A stretch of DNA of 64,000 nucleotides from Rhynchonema sp. JSB1_4 (taxonomy: Eukaryota > Nematoda > Chromadorea > Monhysterida > Xyalidae): the NCBI GenBank assembly GCA_030248065.1, contig JASAMV010004338.1, forward strand, positions 1-64,000, given 5' to 3'. The position numbers and the translations under genes were made by a program. The notes below the pieces were generated by a model. It did no database searches. It worked only from the letters and a program-made list of their open reading frames with translations, and was not told where the DNA came from. The stretch's first letter is position 1. Every line of letters begins with the position of its first letter. Of the stretch, positions 27,071 through 38,900 are shown one piece after another.

Positions 27071-29067
27071 ATGCAGAACAATACGATGTTATTAGATGAC
27101 GCCTTGTTGGAGAAAGTGGACGTGACGCTGCTGATCATAATTGCGTTCCAAGGTTGGGTTTGTTGCATTTTGCGTGTATGACTGTATATGTTGGTAAATG
27201 TCGAGACTTCGGGGAAATAAGTTTTGTACTTGGCGTATTTTGCGCGATGGAGTTGGAGCACTGACCTAAACGGTGTTGTTCATTTTGTGAAAGAGGGGCT
27301 GGTCGATGTTAGTGCTCCTTTCCAAAATGCGGCTAACACAATATTTGCCCGCGCATGCATATCAAGACCAAGAGTCGTGGTCGGACCTTTGTCGCAGCGC
27401 TTGACGGCAACGGCTGTGCGGGATTGCTATACCAAGCTGTGATCATAGCGGGATAATGCCAGATTGTTTTTGACGCCAATCGACTGTACGCACTGCGCCG
27501 TGTCCAATGTTGAACGAGGTGAATGCGCCACCGGCGGCTAGAAGGCTGGGTTGATGACCACCAGTACGTTTCAGGTTTGTGGACGTTTCTGGGCAACGCT
27601 TGCGTGGTGACAACAATCTTTCGATACAAAACACTACGCGAACGCAAGGAGTACCTGTTGATCAGCTACTTGTCGTCCTGCGAATGTCTGTTTGGACTTG
27701 CGTTCGTTCTGGCAGCAAGCTCGTACATGTATAATGGAGGTTTGTGTTTTTGGCTTATGAAACATTCTTCCTATTGATCATGAAACGCATGAACAAACAT
27801 GGACTTCAGCGTCTGCAATGAATTAATGTGCACAGATATAAACGTATAGTATACGTATGTACATTATGCATATGTATTATGCATTTGCGACCAACTGTCA
27901 TGAATTTGTAAATGCATATCACCCAGCTTTCATGTACATAGATAGAGTCGGTATTTCTGAAACTTAACGGCTGGTCGGGCACAAGCATTTTCACACCGAT
28001 CGTCGGGGCTGGTGTCTGGCTGATGTTCCACAAACGTGGTTTTGGGTCGGTTGCAATTAGTAAAAAAAATATTACGCCATCTTTCGTATACCTTTGCCCG
28101 GACAGAGCAAAATGAGCAAAACTATGCGGCCGAAGCATGTTTACAACCGATTTCACCAACAATATACGCACGTGTTGCAGGCTTCGAGAGGCTGCCGGCG
28201 TGGTCGTGCATGCTGCGTCCACAGATATTAATCTTCATGGTGTCACTTTCGACTATGGGAGCAGCTAATGTTGCTGTCAGTTTCGATCGCGTGCTGGCGC
28301 TCAGCCGCCCCATTTTCTATTTCACGCTCAAATCGTCGTACACGCGAAAATTGTGCCTGTGCGCCTTTTCGGCGTCTGTTCCGGCCTCACTCGTTTGCTA
28401 CCTTGCTGGCGCTTACCACCACTACTATCGACAGACACCAGCCACTGGCGAAAGTATTGACGAGTTTGACTGCAAATTCTACAATATGCGAAATTTCCCG
28501 CAAAAACCACTGCTGTACGCACATCTGCTGATCTACGCTGTTCTGCTGCCGACCGTAAGCGTCATCCTTTATTTGACCGTACCGTTCGCGTACCGCAATT
28601 ACGCACGCAAGATGGCCGCCGCATCGCCGGACAATGACGAGCACGATGAACAAACATCACAAGCGTACGTGCAGCAGCAAGAGGAACGTGCGCGTACGCA
28701 ACGACATTTGACGATCACTTTTGGATTATCGGCTCTGATGACCTTTATCTGTATCGTGGTCACAAGCGCGCTCCGAGTCGCACTCATCGGTGTATTCGAC
28801 CCGACAACGGAAGCAATCGTCAATCGCTGCCTCACCGTAGTCGTAAATTGTAACCCCATGGCCAATGTCACACTATATGCTGTCAGACACAAAGACTTGA
28901 GAAAAGGCATGTATGACGTCATCAGATGTCGATCAAATATGGTCGCTCCAATTACAAACGAAATCCACTTGAGAGCATTCGGCGCTAAGAACGGTGCCGT
29001 CGGTGTCCCGAAACCGGCGGGACTGAAACCGGTTGCTGTTCCAGATATGGTGGTCACTAAAAGTTGA
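27071..29067 (+). CDS. class A GPCR, nematode srsx-like
   Basis: Three exons, 27071-27152, 27575-27739 and 28181-29067 (stop at 29065-29067), join in phase to 377 residues, a usual size for this class. TM1 has the conserved Asn in 'LWTFLGNACVV'. TM3 ends in 'SFDRVLALSRP', a DRY-variant box, and TM7 has 'NCNPMANVTLYAV', an NPxxY-like motif without Tyr. Intracellular loop 3 is polar ('NDEHDEQTSQAYVQQQEERAR'-type), and TM6 follows as 'LTITFGLSALMTFICIVV'. Short Asn-containing N-terminus, no cleavable signal peptide. A seven-helix receptor at the plasma membrane coupling to a G protein is inferred from the family; the ligand is unknown and may be an odorant or peptide. A second, damaged copy lies 4 kb downstream in the same orientation. 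Confidence 0.85.
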
Positions 29068-29174
29068 TCAGTATGTATGTTTTGAGCCGATCAAAACGTT
29101 CATCAAAGCTGGTAGTCATGCATTTTTACTCGACTTTGTATTCTGGACTCATTCCTCCACCTGGAGAAGTAGTG

Positions 29175-29443
29175 TATTGGTCGCACAATGACTATATAAG
29201 AATTGGTCAAATTGTTTTCCTGAATCGTGAAGAGGGAAAGTGACGGGGCAATGACGTTGCGTTGCGTGATCGCACACAAAGTATGTTGTAAAGAGAATGT
29301 TTCAGACCTGCGGCAACGTAGTTGATCTGCTAGATTATTTTTAGCTGAAAATGTTTTGTCAAAAATACAAGTAGCATAGTGGTTAAGGTTGAACCTGAAG
29401 ATCAGGGTAGATGAATTCTGATTAAGTCATTGTGCGACCAATA
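29175..29443. mobile_element. MITE with perfect 18-bp TIR, tRNA-like A-box inside
   Basis: TATTGGTCGCACAATGAC at 29175-29192 is exactly complemented at 29426-29443. A third copy of the end (TATTGGTCGCACAAGAC) starts at about 29509, followed by the same 'TATAAGAA' phrase, so a second truncated copy lies there. Inside, GTAGCATAGTGGTTAAGG at about 29371 resembles a tRNA A-box, but no matching B-box is evident. Confidence 0.7.
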
Positions 29444-30840
29444 GAATGATTATCCGTGCCTGTCAATAAGCCTTTATTGTGTACAGTGGTTTAATTGGAG
29501 GTTAGGTATTGGTCGCACAAGACTATTATAAGAACCCATCTAAAAATTTTCCTGCATCAGATCCTGCGTAGATTACAAGCGTTCCATTTATAGTTCTTCC
29601 AAAACATTTCTGGAGAATGATGCGCTTGAACACAGTGAGCGTGATGTCGGCAGAAAAAACTTCTAACACAAACAACGGAGGACAAAGCATTCGTCGTAAT
29701 GTGTCTGCATTTTTCACCGCACTGCATCAAGCGCTCATAGTCGCCGTTCCTTGTCTCTCTGTTCTGTTTAGCATCGTATATATTGGAAATGATCACAGGA
29801 AAAAGGAGAAAGACACATATTGCTTTCTATTAGGAGTGTTTATTACCTATGTAGGATCTGAGCTCATACTGTAGTTCTGTTATAAGTTCTGACAGTGTGT
29901 TAGCTAATGAAGACGGCCGGGGCTCGGCTTCCTTTTGATCCAAAAAAGTCGACTCCCGCAAGGCCAATCAAAGATTCCCGTATTCATTTCCTTACCATGT
30001 CACAACGTGACGCACATGTGCTATTGATTGCACAATTGCATCTTTTTTCCATTTATAAACTGTCTGTGTCCCGCCCGTTATTGTGGGGTTTTCCACAACT
30101 GTACACCGTGATTGTATTTTAGGTTTAGGCGTTTCTGACCATCGCTACATATATTGCACTATGTAAAAACTATCGTTATTAGTGTCATATGTTTACTTTT
30201 GCACGCAGAGCTCTGCACTAAACGTGCAGTACTATTGTCTCCGCTTTTCGCGTTCACAAAGTTGAACAAAATTCGATGGTATATAAACGTCACTAGGTTA
30301 TGCAAGCAAAAGTGAACGGTGCACAGCGATACGATAACGATATTTTTCAATGACATTTTATTTGGACGAGGTGTACCTTGGTGCTGTTGATCATGAAGGC
30401 TGCTGGTCCACATAGTGATTAATTGACCTTCTTAATTTGGCCGGATTTCACAAAACAAAACTGACAACCCAGGGCTTTCTGAAGCAATCCTGTTCATACT
30501 GTAGAAAATTCGATCAAGCAGGAATCGTCAAAGATTGTATGGAAATACCACGTTTGAATTTTGTGACCACTCCACCTGTGGTCAAATGTGCCATAACGGA
30601 ATTTTTGCAATCATTGGATATCACTGGCTAGAACAACTGTGTGACTCAGTTACTGGGCAGCGATATTCGCACCATATCATAATATCCACAAAAACGATGA
30701 AAACGAAATGCACCTGTTCCTGTAGGCTGAGAGGCAGTGAATGCTTTGTTCAGAATGTCACAATCCAGGTCTAAAGGCGCACTCTCATACAGCAAATAGG
30801 GTGACATCACAACCGTGGAGCGATTTTGATGAGACACTTG

Positions 30841-31595
30841 TATAGTCTGTTGATTATATTTCGACATAGTGTATAAGCCCCATTCAGCGATGTTTGGAGC
30901 GGGCTGGGTCGACGCCATTCTAAATGAATGTTTCAGGCATTGCCAACTCATTCGCAGAGCCAGAACCGTGCCGGGAAGACTCATTATAAATAAAACGGAT
31001 TAAACGGATTAACCGGATTTTTGCGTGCTGGGGGGAAGACTCATTATTTCTTTGAAAATAAAACGGATTAAACGGAATCCAGCTGGAACTTGGTCCTGAA
31101 CCAATGTTTGGGCTCAGGCTTGAGCTCAGGCTTAGGCTTAGGCTTACGCTCACGTTTAGGCATATATGTTGGCTTCAGTCTTGGCTCAGGCTTAAACTTA
31201 GACTTAGGCTTAGGCTGAATACACGCCGGTCACATACAACATGCATAATGAGTCTGAATTGGGAAGGCCCTGGGGGGGAAAACTCATTACGGGGATTCCG
31301 TTTAATCCGTTTTATTTTCAAAGAAATAATGAGTCTTCCCGCCAGAGCCTCTGCAGGATAAACTGATTACAATAGTAATGAGTCTTCCATCAACCGCCAG
31401 AACATTGTTGGTGTTGTGCGATGACAGGCCACGTGTTTTTGCGCCACGCGGCAAGCAATGTTAAATCGGTCTTTTGCCTGAGTTAGCAATGCTTGAAACA
31501 TTCATTTAGAATGGCGTCGACCCAGCCCACCTCCAAACATCGCTGAATGGGGCTTATACACTATGTCGAAATCGAAATATAATCAACAGACTATA
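30841..31595. mobile_element. element with ~105-bp TIRs and a nested palindrome
   Basis: TATAGTCTGTTGATTATATTTCGAC...CATAGTGTATAAGCCCC...GTCGACGCCATTC at 30841-30945 is repeated inverted at about 31487-31595. Inside lies a second inverted repeat, GGAAGACTCATTATTTC...ACGGATTAAACGGAATCC at 31033-31080 against 31292-31338, plus a partial extra copy at 30975. Its right end abuts the next fold-back element. Confidence 0.75.
31126..31222. repeat. degenerate TTAGGC-like repeat
   Basis: GGCTTAGGCTTAGGCTTA at about 31129-31146 and further AGGCTTA/GGCTCA variants to about 31222, with a complex insert between. TTAGGC is the telomeric unit of many nematodes. The stretch is short, degenerate and inside a transposon, so it is only suggestive of interstitial telomeric sequence. 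Confidence 0.45.
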
Positions 31596-32903
31596 GACCT
31601 GTGCCGATCTATGGTTTTTTTCTGGCAAAATCTGACCCCACAGGGTATTTGGTAGGTTTTTTGGAAAAATGGAAAAAAATATGATTTTCGATTTTAGGCC
31701 TAAAAATTGGTGTAGGGGTCCTCTGGGAGGCCTGAAACAAGAATCTGTGGAGAGATATTTCAAAAATTGATACAGCGCGCCAGCAGATGTTTCAAAAAAT
31801 GATGAATCGAAACATTTTTGGGTCAAATTGAGTTTGTGCTGGAAATGGTCGGCTTGCATCAGACTGTGTACGTGGGCGTGTGGTGGCGTGTTTCAAATGT
31901 TGACACGCGTGCCGGCAGATGTTTCAAAAAAGGCAAGTCGAAACATTTTTGGGTCAAATTCAGTTTGTGCTGGAAATGGTTGGGTTGGTTATGATTGGAT
32001 ATGTGGGCGTGGCGGCTTGTCTTTAACAGTTTTAAAATTGCTACAAGTGTCCGCTGATGTTTCAAAAGTTGGCTTTTGAAACATTTTTGGGTGAAATTGA
32101 GTTTGTGCTGGAAACAGTAGGTTTGGCATCAGATTCGATGTGCGGATGTATGGTGGCTTGCTTTGAGACGTTTCAAAGGCACGCTGCACGCTCACTGATG
32201 TTTCAAAAGTTGTGTGTTGAAACATTTTTGGGTCAAACTGATGGAGTGTGGTTCGTTGGAAATGGTTTGTTTGGCTTCAGATTAGATACATATATGGGAG
32301 TGAAAACTTGTTTGAACAGTTTCAAATAGTGACACAGCGCACCCACTGATGTTTCAAAATTTGATGCACTATTGTGTCAAACTGAATTTGGTTTGTAAAT
32401 GGTAAATTCGGCTTCCCATCACAAATGTGGCTGTTAATTGCAGAACGGGTCAATTGGGGAGTCACATCAGCGGACACTTGAAGCATTTTTGAAACTTTTA
32501 AAGACAAGCCGCCACGCCCACATATCCAATCATAACCAATCCAGCCATTTCCAGCACAACCTCAGTTTGACCCAAAAATGTTTCGACTTGCCTTTTTTGA
32601 AACATCTGCCGGCACGCGTGTCAACATTTGAAACACGCCACCACACGCCCACGTACACAGTCTCATGCAAGCCGACCACTTCCAGCACAAACTGAATTTC
32701 ATTTTTTGAAACATCTGCTGGCACGCTGTATCAATTTTTGAAACATCTCTCCGCAGATTCTTATTTCAGGCCTCCCAGAGGACCCCTACTCCAATTTTTA
32801 GGCCTGAAATCGAAAATCATATTTTTTCCATTTTTCAAAAAAACCTATCAGTACCCTGTGGGGCCAGATTTTGCCAGAAAAAACCATAGACCGGCACAGG
32901 TCT
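31595..32903. mobile_element. large fold-back element with internal tandem units
   Basis: AGACCTGTGCCGATCTATGG at the left faces CCATAGACCGGCACAGGTCT at the right. The arms match over roughly 200 bp of ends plus units containing 'GAAACATTTTTGGGTC'. The left part holds about five imperfect tandem units of roughly 125-145 bp, each with a GATGTTTCAAAA...TTGAAACATTTTTGGGTCAAA pair, TTTGTGCTGGAAA and ATGTGGGCGTG. About two of them return in inverted orientation at 32460-32750. No coding capacity was seen. Confidence 0.8.
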
Positions 32904-33020
32904 GCTTATATCTATAACACCAATTATGTATTGTATCATCTGCTCGTTCGCTGTCCAAAAACAGTTCGGAAATCAAGCTGTGAATCATTAATTCGCGCGT
33001 TGTGCAATCAAAAGAGAACG

Positions 33021-34760
33021 ATGCACCACAACACGACGTTCTCAGAGGATGTTTTACTGCATAACGTGCATCTGGTGCTGTTGATCATTACCTCGTTGCA
33101 AGGTTCGTTTTATTGCAGAGGGGTGGGTTTATTATAAAAAAATCCGCTCTTTTTTTCGGAGCAAAGGGCAAGCGAAGCCAATTTTGGATTTCGGTCAAAG
33201 AGCGAAGAGCGATTATTTGCGAGCTAATATGTTTGCAAATTTCACCCTTTTTTGAACTCCTTTTGTGCTTCCATTAGTGTCCGAGAGACCACGTTGACCA
33301 TAATGGGTTATTATCGACGAAGTACCAGCAAAAAGAACAACCACGAACTGACATTAATAAAATTGTGACTGTAATTTTGACTATTGGCTTGCTTGACGGA
33401 GGTGCAGGGTGCAAAGAGGCAAAAAAGATTGTGGTTTGAGAGCGAAAAAAGCGATAAAGAGCGAAAGAGCGAAAATCGCTCATGAGCGAAGAGCGAGCGA
33501 ACCTGATTCGGAATTTCGCTCAATGAGCGATTTCGCTATGCATACATGCAAAGGAGAATATTACTTTTCTCAAAAAGGGGTCCCTCATTTGTTCGGGTGT
33601 ATCGCTGCATTTCAGGTTTGTGGACGTTTCTGGGCAACACTTGCGTTGTGATTGTTCGGGTGTATCCCTGCATTTCAGGTTTGTGGACGTTTCTGGGCAA
33701 CGCTTGCGTTGTGACAGCAATATTTCGATACAGAACATTACGCGAACGCAAGGAGTACCTGTTGATCAGCTACTTGTCGTCCTGCGAATGTCTGTTTGGG
33801 CTGGCTTTTGCACTGGCAGCAAGCTCGTACATGTATAATGGAGGTGAGCTTTGCGCCAACATTGACAGATTATTTTTGACACACGCACTTCAGCGAGCAG
33901 ACATTTTGCAGGATTCAACACATTGTCGCCATGGTCGTGCATGCTGCGCCCGGAAATCATCATGGTGATCGTGGCTATCCCGATGATGGGAGCAGCTAAT
34001 GTCGCCGTCAGTTTCGATCGTGTGCTGGCGCTCAGCAGGCCCATTTTCTATTTCACGCTCAAATCGTCGTACACACGTAAATTGTGCCTGTGCGCCTTTC
34101 TGGCGTCTTTCCCGGCCGCACTCGTTTGCTACCTTGCTGGCGCTTACCACCACTACTATCGACAGGCCAACGGCAAAATTACCTGCAAATTCGTCAACGT
34201 CAAGTACTTGCCCGCAACACCGTTGTTACACAGTTTCATGTTGATCTACGCCTTTCTGCTGCCTACCGTAAGCGTCATTCTTTATTTGACCGTACCGTTC
34301 GCGTACCGCAATTACGCACGCAAGATGGCCGCCGCATCGCCGGACAATGACGAGCTCGATGAACAAACATCACAAGCGTACGTGCAGCAGCAGGAGGAAC
34401 GCGCGCGTACGCAACGGCATTTGACGATCACATTTGGATTGTCGGCTCTGATGACCTTTATCTGTATCGTGGTCACAAGCGCGCTCCGAGTCGCACTCAT
34501 CGGTGTATTCGACCCGACAACGGAAGCAATAGTCAATCGGTCTTAGCGTCGTGGTTTATTGTAATCAAATGGCCAATGTCACCCTATACGCCGTCAGACA
34601 CGAAGATTTGAGGAAAGGCATGTGTGACGTCATCAGATGTCGATCGGCCGTGGTCACGCCACAGTCACATGTTGTGCCTTTGAGAGAAGTCGGCGGCGCT
34701 CAGAATGGTGAGGCAAAAGGCGGTGCGCCGAGACAGGTTGTCCTCGTGAATCATGCATGA
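33021..34760 (+). pseudogene. srsx-like GPCR copy 2, frameshifted in TM7
   Basis: Paralogue of the gene at 27.1-29.1 kb with the same three exons: 33021-33102, 33679-33843 and 33912 onward. The frame runs from Met through TM6 ('ICIVVTSALRVALIG') and then meets TAG at 34544-34546. Aligned to copy 1, the stretch between 'EAIVNR' and 'MANVTLYAV' is 2 nt shorter (40 against 42), so the TM7 and tail codons continue in another frame to a stop at 34758-34760. The product would lack TM7 and the C-tail. A 63-bp tandem duplication at the exon 2 acceptor gives two in-frame acceptors (33616 and 33679). The last exon is nearly identical to copy 1 over about 270 bp while other parts differ, which suggests gene conversion. 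A sequencing error in one place could explain the break, so the call of pseudogene is provisional. Confidence 0.7.
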
Positions 34761-35474
34761 TAATGGTGGATAAATTGCCATAAATCATAATAATGTCCTA
34801 AATTGATGACAGTATCTGCTCTTATACATACATTTCATAAGCCCTGTTCTCTGTGAGGTCAAAACCACAAGGTCAGTCCTGATGTTCATTCGAGGCCTTT
34901 TGGACAACTTTTTGCATTTATCGAAAGCACTTATTATTCCGGCTCAGACCACAAGCAAAGAACAATTGTGCAGGAAAAAGAATCACCTACTATTATGGGC
35001 GGTTCGATCCCAATTTGTATTGAGAGTGAATAATATCGTCACTGTGGACTGGTGTTGATATAATTTTAGATCAGAATAAAATGTTGATGGAATTTATGAT
35101 GCTGGCAACGGCATAGCGAATACATATTCGTCCTGTGACATTTTTACCCGTCTGAAACGAATACGCAGAAGAATTAGGCGCATCAATATTGATGCGGCAT
35201 TTTTCCGGTCGAGATTCCCGAACTCGTTGTGCGACTGGGTGTCACAACGCTCGCATCAAGTCTCTCATTGAATGAGGTGGACAAGTCCATCTGCAGCCTC
35301 ACTCAACGAACGCGACGCGGGTTAGTTCACGTGCTCAAGTGGCTGATGTTTCAGGAATAGGCAGGCAAGCACACACAGGCACACAGCGTGGTTCGAAACT
35401 GCACGGAAACGTATCAGAACACATAGCTTTAACCTGACGAAACTGTGAACTCTGAACCGCTACACCAAACGTAT
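34761..35474. other. intergenic between GPCR copy 2 and tRNA-like gene
   Basis: No coding exon or clear repeat was identified. Confidence 0.35.
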
Positions 35475-35556
35475 GCTCCCGGAAGGACTCGAACCTCCGA
35501 CCTTCCGGCCACCAGGCCTGGACAGCCAGTTGCTCTACCAACTGAGCAACGGGAAC
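35475..35556 (-). tRNA. tRNA-like gene with unusual anticodon region
   Basis: On the minus strand an acceptor stem GTTCCCG/CGGGAGC (one G-U pair), a D arm GCTC-AGTTGGTA-GAGC and a T arm GGAGG-TTCGAGT-CCTTC with the conserved TTCGA are all present. The anticodon region is about 10 nt too long. It could be loop CTGTCCA with a ~10-nt intron and a 4/5-paired stem (ACTGG/CCGGA), which would read GUC. Read directly, it contains two small hairpins (CTGG-CTGT-CCAG and GGCC-TGGT-GGCC). It may be an intron-containing tRNA, a tRNA pseudogene or the head of a tRNA-derived SINE. The amino-acid identity is not safe. Confidence 0.6.
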
Positions 35557-35980
35557 GCGGTCTGGCTGCGGCTCAAAGTTGATACCCGTGCAACCGTGCA
35601 GACACACGCTGCTTTGCACGCCACACGCTACACGGTGCGTTGGCTAGCAGACTTCCAGTCCACAAAACATCAACTTTTCTTTTCACATCTTTCTGCGACT
35701 GCGCGTGTATGCACAGCAGGGACATTCACAGAATTTGATGTTTCACTGAAACCACAAAAATGTGAGACGCGATCACGCTGTGTCTTGTCTTTTATTCAAC
35801 TGCAAGTTACTTTTGGGCCACACTTTTTCTCTGCCGATGAAAGAAAAAGAAAATGCGCTTTCATGACAAGACTGGGAGTTTGTCATTGTCATCATATAAA
35901 ATAAACTGTTTGTTTGCTGAGATTTTTTTCGATCGCTTTTTCTGGAACAAGTTGTGCTTTGTTCGATGTTTTGAACAAGG

Positions 35981-38900
35981 ATGCCGGTGCTGCACATTTT
36001 TGTCATCAACCGAGCTGGCAGTCTCATCTACGACGCCGACACGTCCAATCGAACGGGCGGCGAGGTCGAAAAGACGTTTTCGTATCCGCTCGACTTTCGA
36101 ATGGAAATGGTCGACCAGCGCGCCACTGTCACTTTTGGTTTGCTTTTTGTCGATTTCTTATTTTGATTCCTTATTTTCAAAACGGTTTTAAAATTTATTT
36201 CCAGGCGAACGAGACGGGATTCGAATCGGACACGCCGTTCTCTCCGTAAATGGCGAGAATGTGACGCAAGGCGGTCGATTGCTCGTTCCCTCTCAGAATC
36301 TGGTGTCGAATTTGGCCGAAGCAAAGGAGACGGAGGGGGAACGCACGCCGAATGGCGAGCCGCAAGGCTCCAACGAAATGACAGAAGTCGATGTCCTGGA
36401 AGTTGGTTGGCTCAGCTCAATTGTCGTGCGTGCCCAGGATTCGAAGACCGACCAGCAGTGTAGTTCCTGGGGGGGGGAGGGGGGGGGGGTCCCCCCTAAG
36501 GTACACTAACCGCCGCGACCAAGGTACACTAGTACACTAACCGCCGCGCCAGGTACACTAACCGCCTCAATTTTTGCCCAAAATAGGCAATTTTAGGCCT
36601 AAAATGGGCATTTTTAGCCCTAAAATGGGTGATTTTTAGGTCAATGTTGTCAAAAGTCGCCAAAATACCCTTTTTATGGAGAATTTTTTCCAAAAAGGGC
36701 AAAAATAGGTCAAATTTTCTACCTCAAAAAGTGACTTTTTCCTGAATTTGGGTCTTCCCCCCCCCCTTCCCCCCCAGGGAGGTACACTAACCGCCGCACG
36801 GAAAAAAGGGGTAGGTACACTAACCGCCGCGCCGGACCAGGAACTACACTGCCGACCAGTGTAGGTAGTTCCTTGGGGGGGAAGGCGTGGTCAGTGTAAG
36901 TGTACCGTAAAAACCTAAATACAGCCCCCCCCGGAATAGAGCCCCCCGTAATACAGCCCTCCAAAAAGGGGTCAGTGAATTAATAGAGTTCCCCCAGTGA
37001 TGTAGTTGGTCCGAGCAAGAAAGCTAGCTAGCTGGAGGGGTCCGGCGCATGAAAGCTAGCTAGCTAGCCGGGTACCCCGATTTGGGGGTATTGGTCCAGA
37101 AGTCAAAAACAGGGGTAAAAAAATTGATCGAAATTATGCTAAAATAAGCCTTAAAATGCGTATTTTTGTGCACGCGTGAGAAAATTTGAACGAACTTGAC
37201 AATTTTGGCCAATAACATGGTCATTTTGGCACTAAAATCAACACTTTTTTACTTGGTGACCGGAGCAAGAAAGCTAGCTAGCCAGTTTGGGGTATGGGTT
37301 TCGGAGCAAGAAAGCTACCTAGCAGTTGGGGGGGTTAATACCCCCCATACCCCCACCCCAACCACATCACTGTTTTTTGCCCCTTTTTGGAAAAAATTCT
37401 CCATGAAAAGAGCATTTTGGCGATTTTTGACGATGTTGACCCAACCCTATACTTGCGGGCCGGAAAAAAAACCGTTTTTTCCGAAAAAAAACCGTTTTTT
37501 TTCGAGGCCCGGAAAAATACGTTTTTATTTTTCCGGAAATTTTTCCAAGTGGCAACTTTTGGAGAAAAAAAACGGTTTTTTCCAAAAATTTCCGAGAAAT
37601 ATTCCAAGGTTACGAAAGGATGTTGTCAAAACCAATGTAAATCGATGCTAAACAGTTCTAAACGAGCACTTTTTAATCTCCAAGCGCATTTTTAGCCTGT
37701 TTCAGGCCATTTCCGAGAAAATTTTCTTCAAAATAGGCTTGTTTTGACCATGGGCATGGGCACTGGAGAGGCTGGGGGGGATGGGGGGGGGATTCCCCCC
37801 TAAGGGGTATCTATCTCGAGTCAACCCTTAGGGGGGGGATGGGGGGGAAGGGTATCTAACTCGAGCCGACCCCAAAGGGTATCTCGAGTAAGTAGATTTA
37901 TGGTTTTCAAAGGCAAAAATAGGTGTTTTTCGACCTCGGGACCCCCAAAAATCGCGCGCTCCGCGCGCAAACAGCCAAAAATGGTCATTTTAGGCCAATT
38001 TTCGGCAAAAAATGTCAAAAAATACCCATTTTTTAGGCCAATTTTGCAGTAAAATTGCGTGCAAAAAACGGCTTTTTTTCGCCTTTTGACGGACCATAGG
38101 GGTATCTTGGGTGGCCTCTGGGGGGTATCTCGAGTAAGTCCGAAACCTTCCCCCCCTAGGGTATCTTGGGTCGATTGGCCTGCCACCACACTGACCATGG
38201 GTATCCTTAAGTACTGGAAAATATTTGAAAAAAAAACGGTTTTTTCCGGAAAAAAACGGTTTTTTTCAAAAAATATATTTTGCGGAAAAATACGCAAGTA
38301 TACCCAACCCGGCCGGGTCAACCATTTTAGGCATAAAAATGCCCATTTTTTGGCCTAAAATGTTCATTTCAGAGGTAAAAATTAGTGTACCCAACCGGAG
38401 GGGAAATTAGTGTGCTAGTTACCTTGGTCTTGGAAATCAGTGCACCCAGTGTAGTGGCAGGCAAATGGTTGCAAGGTACCCTTGGGGGGATGGATCCAGA
38501 TGGTTGCAAGGTACCCCCCTACCCAGCCTCTGGGAGGTTGCAAGGTACCCCTGAGGTCCAAAAAAGGGTGTTTTTTGCATGCATTATACTGCAAATTTGG
38601 CCGAAAAATTGGTACTTTTTTGCATTTTGGCCGAAAATTTTCCTAAAATACCTATTATATGGAGGTTTGCGCGCGGATCGCGCGATTTTCGGGGTTTTGA
38701 GGTCGAAAAACACCCATTTTTGCCTATAAAAACCATAAATTGATGGTTGCAAGGTACCCTCCGGGGTGGTTGCAAGGTACCTACCCTCCCCCCCCATCCC
38801 CCGCAGTGTTGGAGGTACTCTGGAGGGGGGATACCTACTGTACCGCGCTCGGAGAGGGGGGATACCCACTGTACCAGAGCCGATGGCCTGGGGGGGTTAT

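Noticed and set aside
35473..35904. 143-codon plus-strand open frame
   Set aside because: It begins in the antisense of the tRNA-like gene and has no family resemblance or splice support.
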